From the NCBI GenBank assembly GCA_021161555.1, contig JAGHAI010000152.1, forward strand, positions 1-32,740: a stretch of 32,740 bases of DNA. Direction: 5' to 3'. Both the position numbers and the translations under genes were made by a program. The notes beneath the pieces were generated by a model. The model was given only the letters and a program-made list of their open reading frames with translations, was not told the DNA's origin and did not search any database. This DNA comes from a bacterium (lineage in GTDB: Bacteria > UBP14 > UBA6098 > B30-G16). Positions 16,467-24,630 of the stretch are shown here, piece by piece (position 1 is the first letter of the stretch; each line of letters starts with the position of its first letter).

Positions 16467-17261
16467 ATGTGTAAAATTACTTCACCCTCATATATGATAT
16501 TATTTTCATTCTTATCTATCCTGTCCGTTTTTGCATCAGATGATGTAAATATAAAGAGCGAGCAGGCAGAACTTTTTCTTATGCGGAGATTGGCGAAGGA
16601 ATTTCCCGCAGGTGCAGTCGTGGATGCAAAAGGGGCAATTTATTTTTCAACGCTCGACACGATGATAAAATCGCACATTTCCTGCCGATTTTCATTCGAC
16701 CCGAAAAGGCTATGGCATCCTGAAAGCGAAGCAATTGTGAAAAACTTTTTCAATGCCGGCGGAGTTTTCGTTCCGTTTCAGGATTCCACACAGAATATCA
16801 TATCAAAACGGGCAATCAGCCAGATTGCCGAACTGATTTCATATCCCTTTTTCATAGCATCCAAACGATTTAAGGGATATAATTTCACCGTTCGGAAAAA
16901 ATTTACCGAAATCAACGGAATTCGCTGTATAAAAATCTCGGTAAAGCCGAATTCCGATGAGAACCTTGAAGAATCGCCGATGACGGGGAACATATACATC
17001 GCTGATGATGAAGTTCACAGAATTGTTAGATTTGAACACCGAATACGAAGAAGTGGCGTTGAACAACTTATATGGTGGGATTTTAAAAATCTGGGCGAAT
17101 TTGACTTTCCATATAAGATTACGGCATCCCTCTCGACAGAAATGTGCGGTATGAACTATGAAACGATGATTAAAACATATTTTGCTGACCTGCAGCTTAT
17201 GATGCCATTCGATACTTCAAAACCAGTTCCCCGTAAGGAAACAACCACACAGACAAAATAA
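16467..17261 (+). CDS. Secreted LolA-like / outer-membrane lipoprotein-sorting-like protein
   Basis: The product (264 residues from the ATG at 16467) has a signal peptide whose hydrophobic core is MILFSFLSILSVFA, cleaved near S-V-F-A. The ATG at 16494, at the start of that core, is an equally reasonable start; neither has a clear Shine-Dalgarno. The mature part looks like the half-barrel of LolA/LppX/RseB-type periplasmic proteins: FNAGGVFVPFQDSTQNIIS, then GIRCIKISVKPNSDENLEES, GNIYIADDEVHRIVRFEH and later FDFPYKITASLS. Proteins of this fold bind lipids or lipoprotein acyl chains. The assignment rests on strand pattern rather than exact motifs. It lies 56 bases after the membrane-protein cluster and 17 before a PLP enzyme gene on the same strand, so it might be an extra member of the cluster, but this is weak. 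Confidence 0.55.
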   Translation: MCKITSPSYMILFSFLSILSVFASDDVNIKSEQAELFLMRRLAKEFPAGAVVDAKGAIYFSTLDTMIKSHISCRFSFDPKRLWHPESEAIVKNFFNAGGVFVPFQDSTQNIISKRAISQIAELISYPFFIASKRFKGYNFTVRKKFTEINGIRCIKISVKPNSDENLEESPMTGNIYIADDEVHRIVRFEHRIRRSGVEQLIWWDFKNLGEFDFPYKITASLSTEMCGMNYETMIKTYFADLQLMMPFDTSKPVPRKETTTQTK

Positions 17262-17278
17262 AATGCGGAGGATAAATT

Positions 17279-18457
17279 ATGTCGATAGAACGCCGGAGTG
17301 AAATGTTATACCTCGACAACGGAGCCACAAGCTACCCCAAGCCTGAAGCGGTGATAGAGAGTTATGCGAAATATCTGCGCGAAGTTGGGGCAAGTCCATC
17401 TCGCGGGGGATACGAAACCGCAATCATCGCCGGAAGAAAAGTCTTTGAAACGCGGATGAACATATCAAAACTCTTCGGTTCGTCAAATCCCGAGAGAATA
17501 ATTTTTACCAAAAACGCCACAGAAGCGCTCAATCTCGCCATCTTCGGGATTCTGTCCGATGGGGACAGCGTCGTCACCACAAGAATGGAACACAACGCCG
17601 TCATCCGTCCACTTATGCAACTGGAACGAGAAGGTAAAATAAAAATACACTGGGCAAAACTGACCGACAGGGGAAGACTTGACATCGAGCATCTATTTGA
17701 GCTCATATCCAGCAATAAAGTAAAACTTGTCATCACCACAGGTATGGCGAATGTCACGGGAGTGGTTGTTCCGTTCTGGGAAATTGGGAAATTTTGCAGG
17801 GAGCGCGACATTCTATATCTCGTAGATGGCGCGCAACTTGCCGGTTCATATCCCGTCAATGTTGAGGAAGACTTCATCGACCTGCTCGCCTTCACAGGAC
17901 ACAAATCACTGTATGGAGTGCCCGGCACGGGTGGTCTCTACATAGGAGACAGAGCGGAAAAGCACATCAAACCTCTCATCTGGGGCGGCACAGGTGGATA
18001 TTCAGAATTACCCGATATGCCCGACCTGATTCCCGACAAATATGAAGCGGGCACGCCGAACACACCAGGCATCGTCGCCCTTGGCGAAGGAGTAAGATGG
18101 TTGCTCGAAAAGGGCGTTGAAAGCATTCATCTTCATAAAAAGGAATTGCTCCGCATCGTCCTCGATGGATTGAAGAAAATCGACGGAGTAAATCTCTTCG
18201 GTCCCGATGACGATGTTGACCGTTCCTCGACCATACCTTTCACCATCGATGACATAAAACCACAAAAAATTGCACAGCTTCTGTGGAATAGATATAAGAT
18301 TGCGATTCGAGCGGGTCTGCACTGTGCGCCGCATATTCATCAAGACCTCGGCGCACCCGATGGCACGGCAAGACTTTCATTCGGCGCTTTCAACACAAAA
18401 GAGGACGCAGAATATGCTATAGCTGCTGTGGAGGAAATCGCAAAAGAACAAAAATGA
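17279..18457 (+). CDS. Class V aminotransferase / cysteine desulfurase family protein (SufS-like, EF2568-type)
   Basis: PLP-dependent enzyme of the cysteine desulfurase branch. MLYLDNGATSYPKPEAVIE at 9-27 is the classic N-terminal motif. His105 in TRMEHNAVIRP would stack on the cofactor, Asp183 in LVDGAQLAG would bind its ring nitrogen, and Lys209 in FTGHKSLYGVPGTGG is the Schiff-base lysine. Cys349 in AGLHCAPH aligns with the persulfide cysteine region of SufS-like proteins. The 392-residue length fits the subfamily I know as EF2568-type cysteine desulfurase-like proteins. No sufBCDU, iscU or nifU gene is near. Its sulfur acceptor is therefore unknown, and selenocysteine or cysteine-sulfinate lyase activity cannot be excluded. 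GGAGG (17267-17271) sits seven bases before the ATG. The histidine kinase gene follows 51 bases later. Confidence 0.87.
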   Translation: MSIERRSEMLYLDNGATSYPKPEAVIESYAKYLREVGASPSRGGYETAIIAGRKVFETRMNISKLFGSSNPERIIFTKNATEALNLAIFGILSDGDSVVTTRMEHNAVIRPLMQLEREGKIKIHWAKLTDRGRLDIEHLFELISSNKVKLVITTGMANVTGVVVPFWEIGKFCRERDILYLVDGAQLAGSYPVNVEEDFIDLLAFTGHKSLYGVPGTGGLYIGDRAEKHIKPLIWGGTGGYSELPDMPDLIPDKYEAGTPNTPGIVALGEGVRWLLEKGVESIHLHKKELLRIVLDGLKKIDGVNLFGPDDDVDRSSTIPFTIDDIKPQKIAQLLWNRYKIAIRAGLHCAPHIHQDLGAPDGTARLSFGAFNTKEDAEYAIAAVEEIAKEQK

Positions 18458-18508
18458 TTTTAATTATATACCCGGTCGTAAGTTAATTACGATGACCAAT
18501 GATGAATT

Positions 18509-19243
18509 ATGCTTATAATTCTGGTAATATCTTTTCTCCTCGGTGTTCTTCTGGGGTTTTTCCTGTTTCGGCGAAGAAAGATATTGGTGAAATATGGCGG
18601 CGAAGATATATCAGAACTTGCCCGCTCGCTGGCTCACGAAATAAGAAATCCCTTAAACACCATAAGAATGAACCTGCAGCTCATTCAGGAAGAACTCGGC
18701 GATGATGAACGATATAAGAAAAGGCTTGCCCGAATGGAAGATGAACTTCTCCGCCTCGATGGGATTTTGAAAACTTTTCTGGATTATTCGCGCCTGCCGA
18801 CGCCAAAATTCAAGAAAATAGACCTGAATGCGGAAATAATCCGCATTGTTGACATCGTTAGAGCGCGCAGTGAAAATATCGACATAGAGGTTCATCTCGC
18901 CGATAACCTGCCGAAAATAAAGGCAGACCCCGATATGGTGGCGGAAGTTATGCACAACATATTGAAGAACGCAATAGATGCATCGCCCGAAGGGGGAATA
19001 ATCCACATAGAGACAGCGCGAATTAAAGGCGGTGTATCAATTGCCGTTTCCGACAAAGGCACAGGAATTCCGCCGGAAATGCTCGATAAAATATTCAAAC
19101 CCTATTTTTCCACAAAGCGCGGCGGAGTTGGGATTGGAATGGCGGTTGTGAAAAAAATCGTAGAGCTGCACAGCGGAAAAATCAGGGTTCAGAGCAGAGT
19201 TGGCAGTGGAACTCGCATCATCATCGAACTGCCGATTATGTGA
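18509..19243 (+). CDS. Membrane-anchored sensor histidine kinase with no sensor domain
   Basis: The 244-residue product has a single N-terminal membrane helix (about 2-20, ending in FRRRK). The dimerisation/phosphoacceptor helix carries His43 in LAHEIRNPLN. A HATPase domain follows with N-box Asn154 (MHNILKNAIDA), G1 box SDKGTGIPPE near 181-190, the F box FKPYFSTK and the G2 box GVGIGMAV. All catalytic boxes are present, so it should be active. There is no periplasmic or PAS sensing domain, so a signal would have to come through the membrane helix or a partner protein. No response-regulator gene is adjacent, making this an orphan kinase. An in-frame stop lies two codons upstream of the ATG at 18509, which fixes the start; the Shine-Dalgarno is weak. 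The kinase core is similar to NtrB/AtoS-type kinases that pair with sigma-54 activators, as an inference. Confidence 0.9.
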   Translation: MLIILVISFLLGVLLGFFLFRRRKILVKYGGEDISELARSLAHEIRNPLNTIRMNLQLIQEELGDDERYKKRLARMEDELLRLDGILKTFLDYSRLPTPKFKKIDLNAEIIRIVDIVRARSENIDIEVHLADNLPKIKADPDMVAEVMHNILKNAIDASPEGGIIHIETARIKGGVSIAVSDKGTGIPPEMLDKIFKPYFSTKRGGVGIGMAVVKKIVELHSGKIRVQSRVGSGTRIIIELPIM

Positions 19244-19354
19244 GACATTGCCGTATTTTGCAAATTGCAAAGGTATATTTATAGAAAAATTTACCACATC
19301 GCCGATAACAAAAAGGTTGATTTTTGGCATAAAAATTGCTGTATTTTAATCGAG

Positions 19355-19885
19355 ATGGTATATGTAAATCGGCATAGGAATAAAAATGGTTTCACCCTCG
19401 TGGAACTTATGGTGGTGGTTGTTATAGTTGGAGTTCTTGCCTCGCTCGCTGTTGCGCGCTATCGAATCGCCACGCAAAAGTTCAAAATTGCGGAAGCGAC
19501 GCTGTGGTGCAACAGAATTGCAAAGGCAATCGACACGATGGGTTCCGAAACAGGTGAATATCCCGGGCATACCCCTGCTGGTTTCGTCTGCTACTGGGCG
19601 CATAATGAAGTCTGGGATTTGAACAGCGGGAGAGCGGGGTTAGTTCACGATGACCCCGATAATCCTTTTCCCGAATGGAACGGACCTTACATCAACAAGG
19701 TTCCACTTGACCCCTGGGGAAATAAATATGCCTGGGATTCCGACTATTATCTGCGAGATGAGAGGAAATGGGTTGCCGCTGTGATTTCCTTCGGTCCCAA
19801 TGGTAGAGGACCAAATCACTACGACGACGATAATATCATCGTAATTGTCACAGCCGAAGAACTTCCGCCTGAATACTACGAATAA
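19355..19885 (+). CDS. GspG-like pseudopilin (type II secretion / type IV pilus-like prepilin)
   Basis: The product has a prepilin signature: a short basic leader ending NRHRNKNG, then mature FTLVELMVVVVIVGVLASLAV. Cleavage by prepilin peptidase falls between Gly12 and Phe13, with the conserved Glu17 at mature position 5. The C-terminal part contains INKVPLDPWGNKYAW, the proline-aspartate-tryptophan-glycine-asparagine pattern of GspG-type major pseudopilins, and an acidic PNHYDDDNI stretch that could belong to their calcium site. From the ATG at 19355 it is 176 residues. A longer frame back to a TTG at 19265 would add a non-leader-like extension before the signature and is rejected. No other type II secretion genes are nearby, so it may assemble with the pilus system whose secretin is at 416-1756, or be one of several scattered pilin-like genes. 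Confidence 0.87.
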   Translation: MVYVNRHRNKNGFTLVELMVVVVIVGVLASLAVARYRIATQKFKIAEATLWCNRIAKAIDTMGSETGEYPGHTPAGFVCYWAHNEVWDLNSGRAGLVHDDPDNPFPEWNGPYINKVPLDPWGNKYAWDSDYYLRDERKWVAAVISFGPNGRGPNHYDDDNIIVIVTAEELPPEYYE

Positions 19886-19945
19886 ACAAAAAGATGCTTA
19901 GTTTATTCACGAGGGGAATAGATAACTTCCAAATATTTTGTTTCT

Positions 19946-19974
19946 TGCACCATACAATACTGGTGTGATTTTTT
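19946..19974 (+). terminator. Possible rho-independent terminator after the pseudopilin gene
   Basis: TGCACCA (19946-19952) can pair with TGGTGTG (19961-19967) around an eight-base loop; two of the seven pairs are G-T wobbles. A run of six T follows. The position, between convergent genes, is right for a terminator, although the stem is short. Confidence 0.45.
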
Positions 19975-19990
19975 AATACACCGATGCACC

Positions 19991-21127
19991 TTAAGTGAAA
20001 AATTCCCCGATTTTTTCTTTAACATAGTCCTGCATCTGTCTCGTCAATTCGGGATAAACTGGAATGGCAATGGTATGTTGGGACGCATAGACGCTGTTTG
20101 GAAACTCGCTGTCGCTGTATGCAAGATGTGAAAAGCATTTCTGCCTGTGGAAGGGAACAGGGTAATATACTTTGCACCCAATTTCATTTTCATTCAAAAA
20201 GTCGAGCAGTTCATCTCTTCTATCCCTCACCGAAATCACATACTGATTGTAGATGTGAAAATCCCTGCCGTATTTTGGATAGGGGGTTTTCACTCCATCG
20301 ATTTTCAAATTCATATCGTAATATTTGGCATTTTCTCTTCTCATTTCGTGCCATCTTTCAAGATGAGGTATTTTAACCAGAATTGCCGCCGCCTGTATTG
20401 CATCAAGTCTAAAATTGCCGCCGACGAAGGAATGAAAATACCGCACTTCCTCGCCGTGATTTCGCAGCGATTTTATCCTCTGATACAGTTCTTCATCATC
20501 AGTTACGACCACACCGCCATCGCCGATTGCTCCAAGATTTTTCGACGGGAAAAACGAAAAACATCCCAGAAGCCCCATTTGACCGGCCTTTTTCACACCA
20601 TCCTTCGAAGGATATTTTGCCCCAATCGCCTGCGCAGAATCTTCAATAACCGGAATTTCATATCGTTCCGCTATCGATAAAATAGAATCCATATCAGCAC
20701 ACTGCCCGTAAAGATGAACGGGTATAATTGCCTTCACCTTCTTTATGTCGTCTTTATTTCTGGAAAACCAGTTTTCCAGATGTTCGGGAGAAATATTATA
20801 TGTATCGGGGTCTATATCGACGAATACAGGCTTTGCCCCAGCGCGGGATATAACTCCTGCGGTGGCGAAGAACGAGTAGTCCGTCGTTATAACGATGTCG
20901 CCATATCCAATATTGAGAGCCATCAACGAAACCAGAAGTGCATCAGTCCCTGAAGACACCCCCACGGCATATTTCGTTCCGACATATTTTGCTATTTCCT
21001 CTTCACATCTTTCCACCATCGGTCCGCCGATGTATCTCGTCGATTCTATTACATCGTCTATCGCGCTCTTCAAATCCTCTCGAATAGTTTCGAGTTGAGC
21101 CTTCAGGTCGAGCATTGGAACTTTCAT
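19991..21127 (-). CDS. DegT/DnrJ/EryC1/StrS-family sugar aminotransferase
   Basis: PLP-dependent aminotransferase acting on nucleotide-linked keto-sugars in the synthesis of surface polysaccharides. Lys196 in FSFFPSKNLGAIGDGG is the Schiff-base lysine, Asp163 in VIEDSAQAIGA the pyridine-binding aspartate, and SSGTDALLVSLMAL (about 58-71) the phosphate-binding loop. At 378 residues it has the usual length. The sequence resembles WbpE/WlbC-type enzymes that make 2,3-diamino sugars, but the substrate cannot be fixed from sequence. No sugar dehydrogenase or acetyltransferase is adjacent, which is unusual because these genes normally sit in polysaccharide clusters. The ATG is preceded by AGGAGG on the minus strand, and the gene is divergent from the M50 protease gene. 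Confidence 0.93.
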   Translation of the reverse strand: MKVPMLDLKAQLETIREDLKSAIDDVIESTRYIGGPMVERCEEEIAKYVGTKYAVGVSSGTDALLVSLMALNIGYGDIVITTDYSFFATAGVISRAGAKPVFVDIDPDTYNISPEHLENWFSRNKDDIKKVKAIIPVHLYGQCADMDSILSIAERYEIPVIEDSAQAIGAKYPSKDGVKKAGQMGLLGCFSFFPSKNLGAIGDGGVVVTDDEELYQRIKSLRNHGEEVRYFHSFVGGNFRLDAIQAAAILVKIPHLERWHEMRRENAKYYDMNLKIDGVKTPYPKYGRDFHIYNQYVISVRDRRDELLDFLNENEIGCKVYYPVPFHRQKCFSHLAYSDSEFPNSVYASQHTIAIPVYPELTRQMQDYVKEKIGEFFT

Positions 21128-21214
21128 TATTGCCTCCTGTCAAATTCATCGGAAAAAAACTGTGTATATATAATATCGCAAGAAATTTTAAAAATACAAA
21201 GATTTCCGAATATC

Positions 21215-21243
21215 TTGACAGAACCTCCTGATATGAGTAGATT
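21215..21243 (+). promoter_or_regulatory. Candidate promoter for the M50 protease operon
   Basis: A perfect TTGACA (21215-21220) is followed after 17 bases by TAGATT (21238-21243, 4 of 6). Transcription would begin near 21250, which is downstream of the first ATG (21247) but upstream of a second ATG (21268) with an AGGA just before it. This favours 21268 as the real start of the protease. Confidence 0.45.
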
Positions 21244-21267
21244 TCTATGCAATTATTTTCAGGAAAA

Positions 21268-21879
21268 ATGTTCGATATATCTAATTTAATATTATGGGTT
21301 CCGGGTCTTCTTCTGGCTTTGACCGTCCACGAATATTCACACGGTCGAGTTGCCTATGCTCTGGGAGACCCGACGCCAAAAAGAGCGGGAAGGCTCACGC
21401 TCAATCCCATTTCACATCTCGATGTTATGGGAACCATCGCGATATTTTTATTTCACATCGGCTGGGCAAAACCAGTGCCGATAAACCCATATTTTTTCAA
21501 AAATCCGAGAAGAGACATCGTTCTGGTTTCCATCGCTGGACCTGCTGCAAATTTTTTCGCAGCACTCGCATCGGGAATTATTTTAAAGATCCTCACTATG
21601 CTCGGGCAGTATCACTCATATCTGTGGCTGATGTTCTTATACACGATGGACATAAATGTAATTCTTATGGTGTTCAATCTCATTCCCATTCCGCCGCTCG
21701 ATGGCTCAAAAGTTCTCTTCAATCTGGCAAATATGCGAGAATCAACAATCTTCACGATGGAACGAATTGGTCCGCCGATTTTGTTCGCCGTGATTTTCCT
21801 CGGCGCTCTTTCAGGATTCAACATCTTATGGATTATCATATATCCTGCTGTGATGACTTTTCACTTATTTTTCGCATAG
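21268..21879 (+). CDS. Site-2 protease family M50 intramembrane metalloprotease
   Basis: Small multi-pass metalloprotease of the S2P/SpoIVFB/YwhC group, which cut membrane-bound substrates within the bilayer. The zinc motif V-H-E-Y-S-H-G (HExxH) is in the first hydrophobic region, about 21 residues into the chosen product. The third ligand region reads FNLIPIPPLDGSKV, a typical NxxPxxxLDG motif. GDPTPKRAGRLTLNPISHLD after the first motif is a family trademark. No PDZ or CBS domain is present, making it the minimal type of about 200 residues. An ATG at 21247 would add seven residues (MQLFSGK). The later ATG is preferred because AGGA precedes it and the candidate promoter would start transcription between the two. 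It is followed 13 bases later by a small membrane protein, then by a TPR gene and kdsA. Its substrate is unknown. Confidence 0.9.
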   Translation: MFDISNLILWVPGLLLALTVHEYSHGRVAYALGDPTPKRAGRLTLNPISHLDVMGTIAIFLFHIGWAKPVPINPYFFKNPRRDIVLVSIAGPAANFFAALASGIILKILTMLGQYHSYLWLMFLYTMDINVILMVFNLIPIPPLDGSKVLFNLANMRESTIFTMERIGPPILFAVIFLGALSGFNILWIIIYPAVMTFHLFFA

Positions 21880-21892
21880 CGGAGGAAATTTT

Positions 21893-22084
21893 ATGAGAAT
21901 ATATGGAAGGAGAAAGGTGAAAATTTCCGCAAATGCAGAGGACGAAGACGAAAAGAAACTGGTCAGATTGGGGCGCGTCGACCGCTCCCGATATCCAAAG
22001 GGGACTTTCTGGATTATCTTTGCAGCCTGCGGGGCGCTGTTGCTGTGGATGATTATGAAATTCTTTCTATTGCTGACGCAATAA
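21893..22084 (+). CDS. Small single-pass membrane protein of unknown function
   Basis: The 63-residue product has a basic and acidic N-terminal half (RRKVKISANAEDEDEKKL) and one membrane helix (about 39-59, FWIIFAACGALLLWMIMKFF). The N-terminal side is expected to be cytoplasmic by the positive-inside rule. No family is recognised. It is a real gene rather than a chance frame: GGAGG (21881-21885) sits seven bases before the ATG, directly after the stop codon of the M50 gene. The next gene (TPR) begins 35 bases later. It may be an accessory subunit or regulator of the neighbouring membrane protease, but nothing in the sequence proves that. Confidence 0.7.
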   Translation: MRIYGRRKVKISANAEDEDEKKLVRLGRVDRSRYPKGTFWIIFAACGALLLWMIMKFFLLLTQ

Positions 22085-22119
22085 TTATAGGAAAACCTTG
22101 ATAGAATAAAACAGGCTAT

Positions 22120-23817
22120 ATGAAAATTTTAGTTCGCATAATAATAGCAATCCTGCTGGCGATTTTTTTGGTGCTTTTGTGCGCTCGTTCTGTCCACACG
22201 GAAGAGCGAAAAGGCTATTCCGAACTGGAACATTTCTGCAATGGAGTTGTGGACTGGTATCTTCTTTTCGACCCACGAGCGGCACTTATGGAATTCATCC
22301 TCGCGGAGACATACGACCCTATGGACGCGCAGTTGAAAAAATCGATAGCGGAAGTGTATCTCGATATGGGAAATTATAGCCAGTCGCTGTTGAAGGCACA
22401 GGAAGCGATGACATACATCGACGATGATGGCGAACTATATCGAATTGCGGCGCTCGCAGCGGCAGGTATGAAAAACTGCAAACTTTCGAGAAAATACGCA
22501 CAAAGGGCATATTTTCCAACACAGGACGAATATCTTCAAATAGTGTGGTGCTTTGTGGATAACGAACAATATAGCACCGCCATTTCTATGTGCAGAAATG
22601 CGCTGAAGGAACATCCTCATTCATCCACACTGTGGGCTGCACTGGGGAAAATCTACATATCCATAGGGGAAGTGGAAAGAGCACTCGAGCCGACGAAAAA
22701 AGCGCTCGAACTAAATCCTCAGGATGACCAGGCATACATTCAACTGGCGAACATTTACATAAAAATCGGGAAATTCCGCGATGCGATGAAAGTTCTCGAC
22801 AGATATGTCCACCTCTTTCCAGATGACAGGTCGGTCTTCGAGCAGTATATGGAGCGGGCACTTATGTTCGATAGCCTGCGGGATGCAAGATCGGTGGTGA
22901 GCAGATTCATAGCGCGCTTTCCCGACGGAGAAATCGAAGCACTGGAAGGATACGCTTCTGCTGCCTATGTTCAGGGAAACTACGGTGAAGCACTGAATAC
23001 ATTCCAGCATCTCGTAGAAATCACGGATACATCCGAGCCGAATTATCTCTATTTCATCGGCAAGTGCTACGATGAACTGTGGTGTCCAGAATCGGCGGCG
23101 GTGATGTACAAAATAGCAATAGAAAAAAATCCATCTCCCGACCTGTGGACTGACCTCGCGCTTGTCTGGGCGAGAATGGACGAGCCCGAAAGTCTTCTCA
23201 TTACGCTGAAAGATGCATCATCGCAATTTCCTGACAGCGCTGTTCTGTGGTATTGGGGCGGCGTCGCACTACGGGGCGTGGGTATGTGGAATCTCGCGAC
23301 GCACTGGTTCAGTGAAGCACTGAAATTCAATCCCGACGATGTGCAGACGCTGTTCTCTCTCGCTGATACCAGAGAAAGAGCGGGCTACCGCTCCGAATCA
23401 ATCGCATTGTTCGAAAAAATAAACCAGCTGAATCCCGACGACCCCACAATTCAAAATTATCTTGGCTACATCCTCGTTGACGACAGCGTCAGGATTGAAT
23501 ACGGCAAGCAATTGATACAAAAAGCACTCACAGCAGAACCCGACAATCCCGCATATATCGATAGCTACGGATGGGCTTTTTACAGGGAAGGAAAAATTAA
23601 AAAGGCGTTGTCTTACCTGAAGAAGGCAGAAGAACTATTCGGCGACGATTCGGAAATATTATTTCACCTTGCGAAAGTTTATGCGGCACTCGGCGACATC
23701 GAAAACGCGAGGAAATATGCGATAAAATCCATTCAGATAAATCCGCAGTATGTAAAGGCGAGATATTTTTTACAGATGATAGCAGGAGATAGCGATGAAA
23801 AAAGTGAAAATAGATGA
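22120..23817 (+). CDS. Membrane-anchored TPR-repeat protein
   Basis: The product (565 residues) starts with a hydrophobic helix (about 4-22, VRIIIAILLAIFLVLLCARS) that may be an anchor or an uncleaved signal. It is followed by about a dozen tetratricopeptide repeats, for example LWAALGKIYISIGEVERALE then KKALELNPQDDQAYIQLANI, and near the end SEILFHLAKVYAALGDIENA. TPRs bind other proteins; in the periplasm or at the inner membrane they often serve as assembly scaffolds for envelope complexes. No enzymatic domain is present. Its last 23 bases overlap the start of kdsA, whose ribosome binding site lies within this gene, so the two are translationally linked. LPS-assembly scaffolds such as LapB are also TPR proteins encoded by envelope operons, but the repeat sequences alone do not show such a role here. 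Confidence 0.85.
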   Translation: MKILVRIIIAILLAIFLVLLCARSVHTEERKGYSELEHFCNGVVDWYLLFDPRAALMEFILAETYDPMDAQLKKSIAEVYLDMGNYSQSLLKAQEAMTYIDDDGELYRIAALAAAGMKNCKLSRKYAQRAYFPTQDEYLQIVWCFVDNEQYSTAISMCRNALKEHPHSSTLWAALGKIYISIGEVERALEPTKKALELNPQDDQAYIQLANIYIKIGKFRDAMKVLDRYVHLFPDDRSVFEQYMERALMFDSLRDARSVVSRFIARFPDGEIEALEGYASAAYVQGNYGEALNTFQHLVEITDTSEPNYLYFIGKCYDELWCPESAAVMYKIAIEKNPSPDLWTDLALVWARMDEPESLLITLKDASSQFPDSAVLWYWGGVALRGVGMWNLATHWFSEALKFNPDDVQTLFSLADTRERAGYRSESIALFEKINQLNPDDPTIQNYLGYILVDDSVRIEYGKQLIQKALTAEPDNPAYIDSYGWAFYREGKIKKALSYLKKAEELFGDDSEILFHLAKVYAALGDIENARKYAIKSIQINPQYVKARYFLQMIAGDSDEKSENR

Positions 23818-24595
23818 TGTCGAATTTGGCGGGGCAAGGAGAGTTCTGGTTGCAGGTCCCTGCGCCATTGAATCGGAAGATATGGCAATGAAAACCGCAC
23901 AGACGCTGGCGGAAATCACCGATAAGTTGAACATCCCGTTTGTGTTCAAGGCGTCCTACGACAAGGCAAATCGTCTTTCTATAGAATCAGGTCGCGGGCT
24001 GGGATTTCCAAAAGGGCTGCTCGTTCTTCGTTCCGTCAGGGAAAAGGTTGGTGTGCCTGTTCTGACCGATGTTCACGAGACATATCAGGTTGAAGCTGCT
24101 GCATCCGTTGCCGATATCTTGCAAATTCCCGCATTTCTTTGTCGCCAGACAGACCTCGTCGTTTCGGCGGCATCCACAGGAAAGGCGATAAACATAAAGA
24201 AAGGGCAGTTCCTTGCGCCGCAGGATATGCAATACATTGCACAGAAGGCGCTTTCTACCGGCAACGATAAGATAATTCTCACCGAGCGCGGTTCATCGTT
24301 TGGCTATCACGATATCGTGTTCGACCCGCGAAGCATCGTGATAATGAAGGATTCTGGATATCCCGTGCTTGTGGATGCCACGCATCTCTGTCAACAGCCC
24401 GGCGCCGGCGGTGGAAAGACCAGCGGAAACAGAAGATTTTCCCTTCCCTTTGCAAAAGTGGCTTTTGCACTCGACGCCGATGGAATTTATATGGAAGTCC
24501 ATCCCGACCCGCAGAACGCCATCTCGGATAAGGATGTGCAGATACCTCTCAACAGCGTGGAAGATTTTTTAAAAACGCTGGATTTTTCCCGATAA
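23795..24595 (+). CDS. kdsA: 3-deoxy-8-phosphooctulonate synthase, metal-dependent type
   Basis: KdsA condenses phosphoenolpyruvate with arabinose 5-phosphate to give Kdo 8-phosphate, the first committed step to Kdo of LPS. Family landmarks are present in order: VAGPCAIES, FKASYDKANRLSIES, TDVHETYQVEA, IPAFLCRQTDLVVSA, KKGQFLAPQDM, TERGSSFGYHD and DATHLCQQPG. The expected metal ligands of the class II (metal-dependent) enzymes are all present: Cys23 in GPCAIES, His197, Glu234 and Asp245. The E. coli-type metal-independent enzymes have Asn in place of the cysteine, so this is the Aquifex-like type. The length of 266 residues is usual. AGGAG (23784-23788) lies six bases before the ATG and inside the upstream TPR gene, with a 23-base overlap. 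No kdsD or kdsC gene is seen nearby; kdsB lies at 1785-2516. Confidence 0.96.
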   Translation: MKKVKIDDVEFGGARRVLVAGPCAIESEDMAMKTAQTLAEITDKLNIPFVFKASYDKANRLSIESGRGLGFPKGLLVLRSVREKVGVPVLTDVHETYQVEAAASVADILQIPAFLCRQTDLVVSAASTGKAINIKKGQFLAPQDMQYIAQKALSTGNDKIILTERGSSFGYHDIVFDPRSIVIMKDSGYPVLVDATHLCQQPGAGGGKTSGNRRFSLPFAKVAFALDADGIYMEVHPDPQNAISDKDVQIPLNSVEDFLKTLDFSR

Positions 24596-24630
24596 CACAT
24601 CAAGCATCGTTCGTACAATGTTTCCATACA

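Noticed and set aside
18477-18491. CGTAA-GTTAA-TTACG inverted repeat between the aminotransferase and kinase genes
   Set aside because: Five-base arms in AT-rich DNA occur by chance and no T-run or regulatory context supports it.
19265-19354. N-terminal extension of the pseudopilin back to a TTG
   Set aside because: The extension does not look like a prepilin leader; the ATG at 19355 gives a short basic leader directly before the cleavage site.
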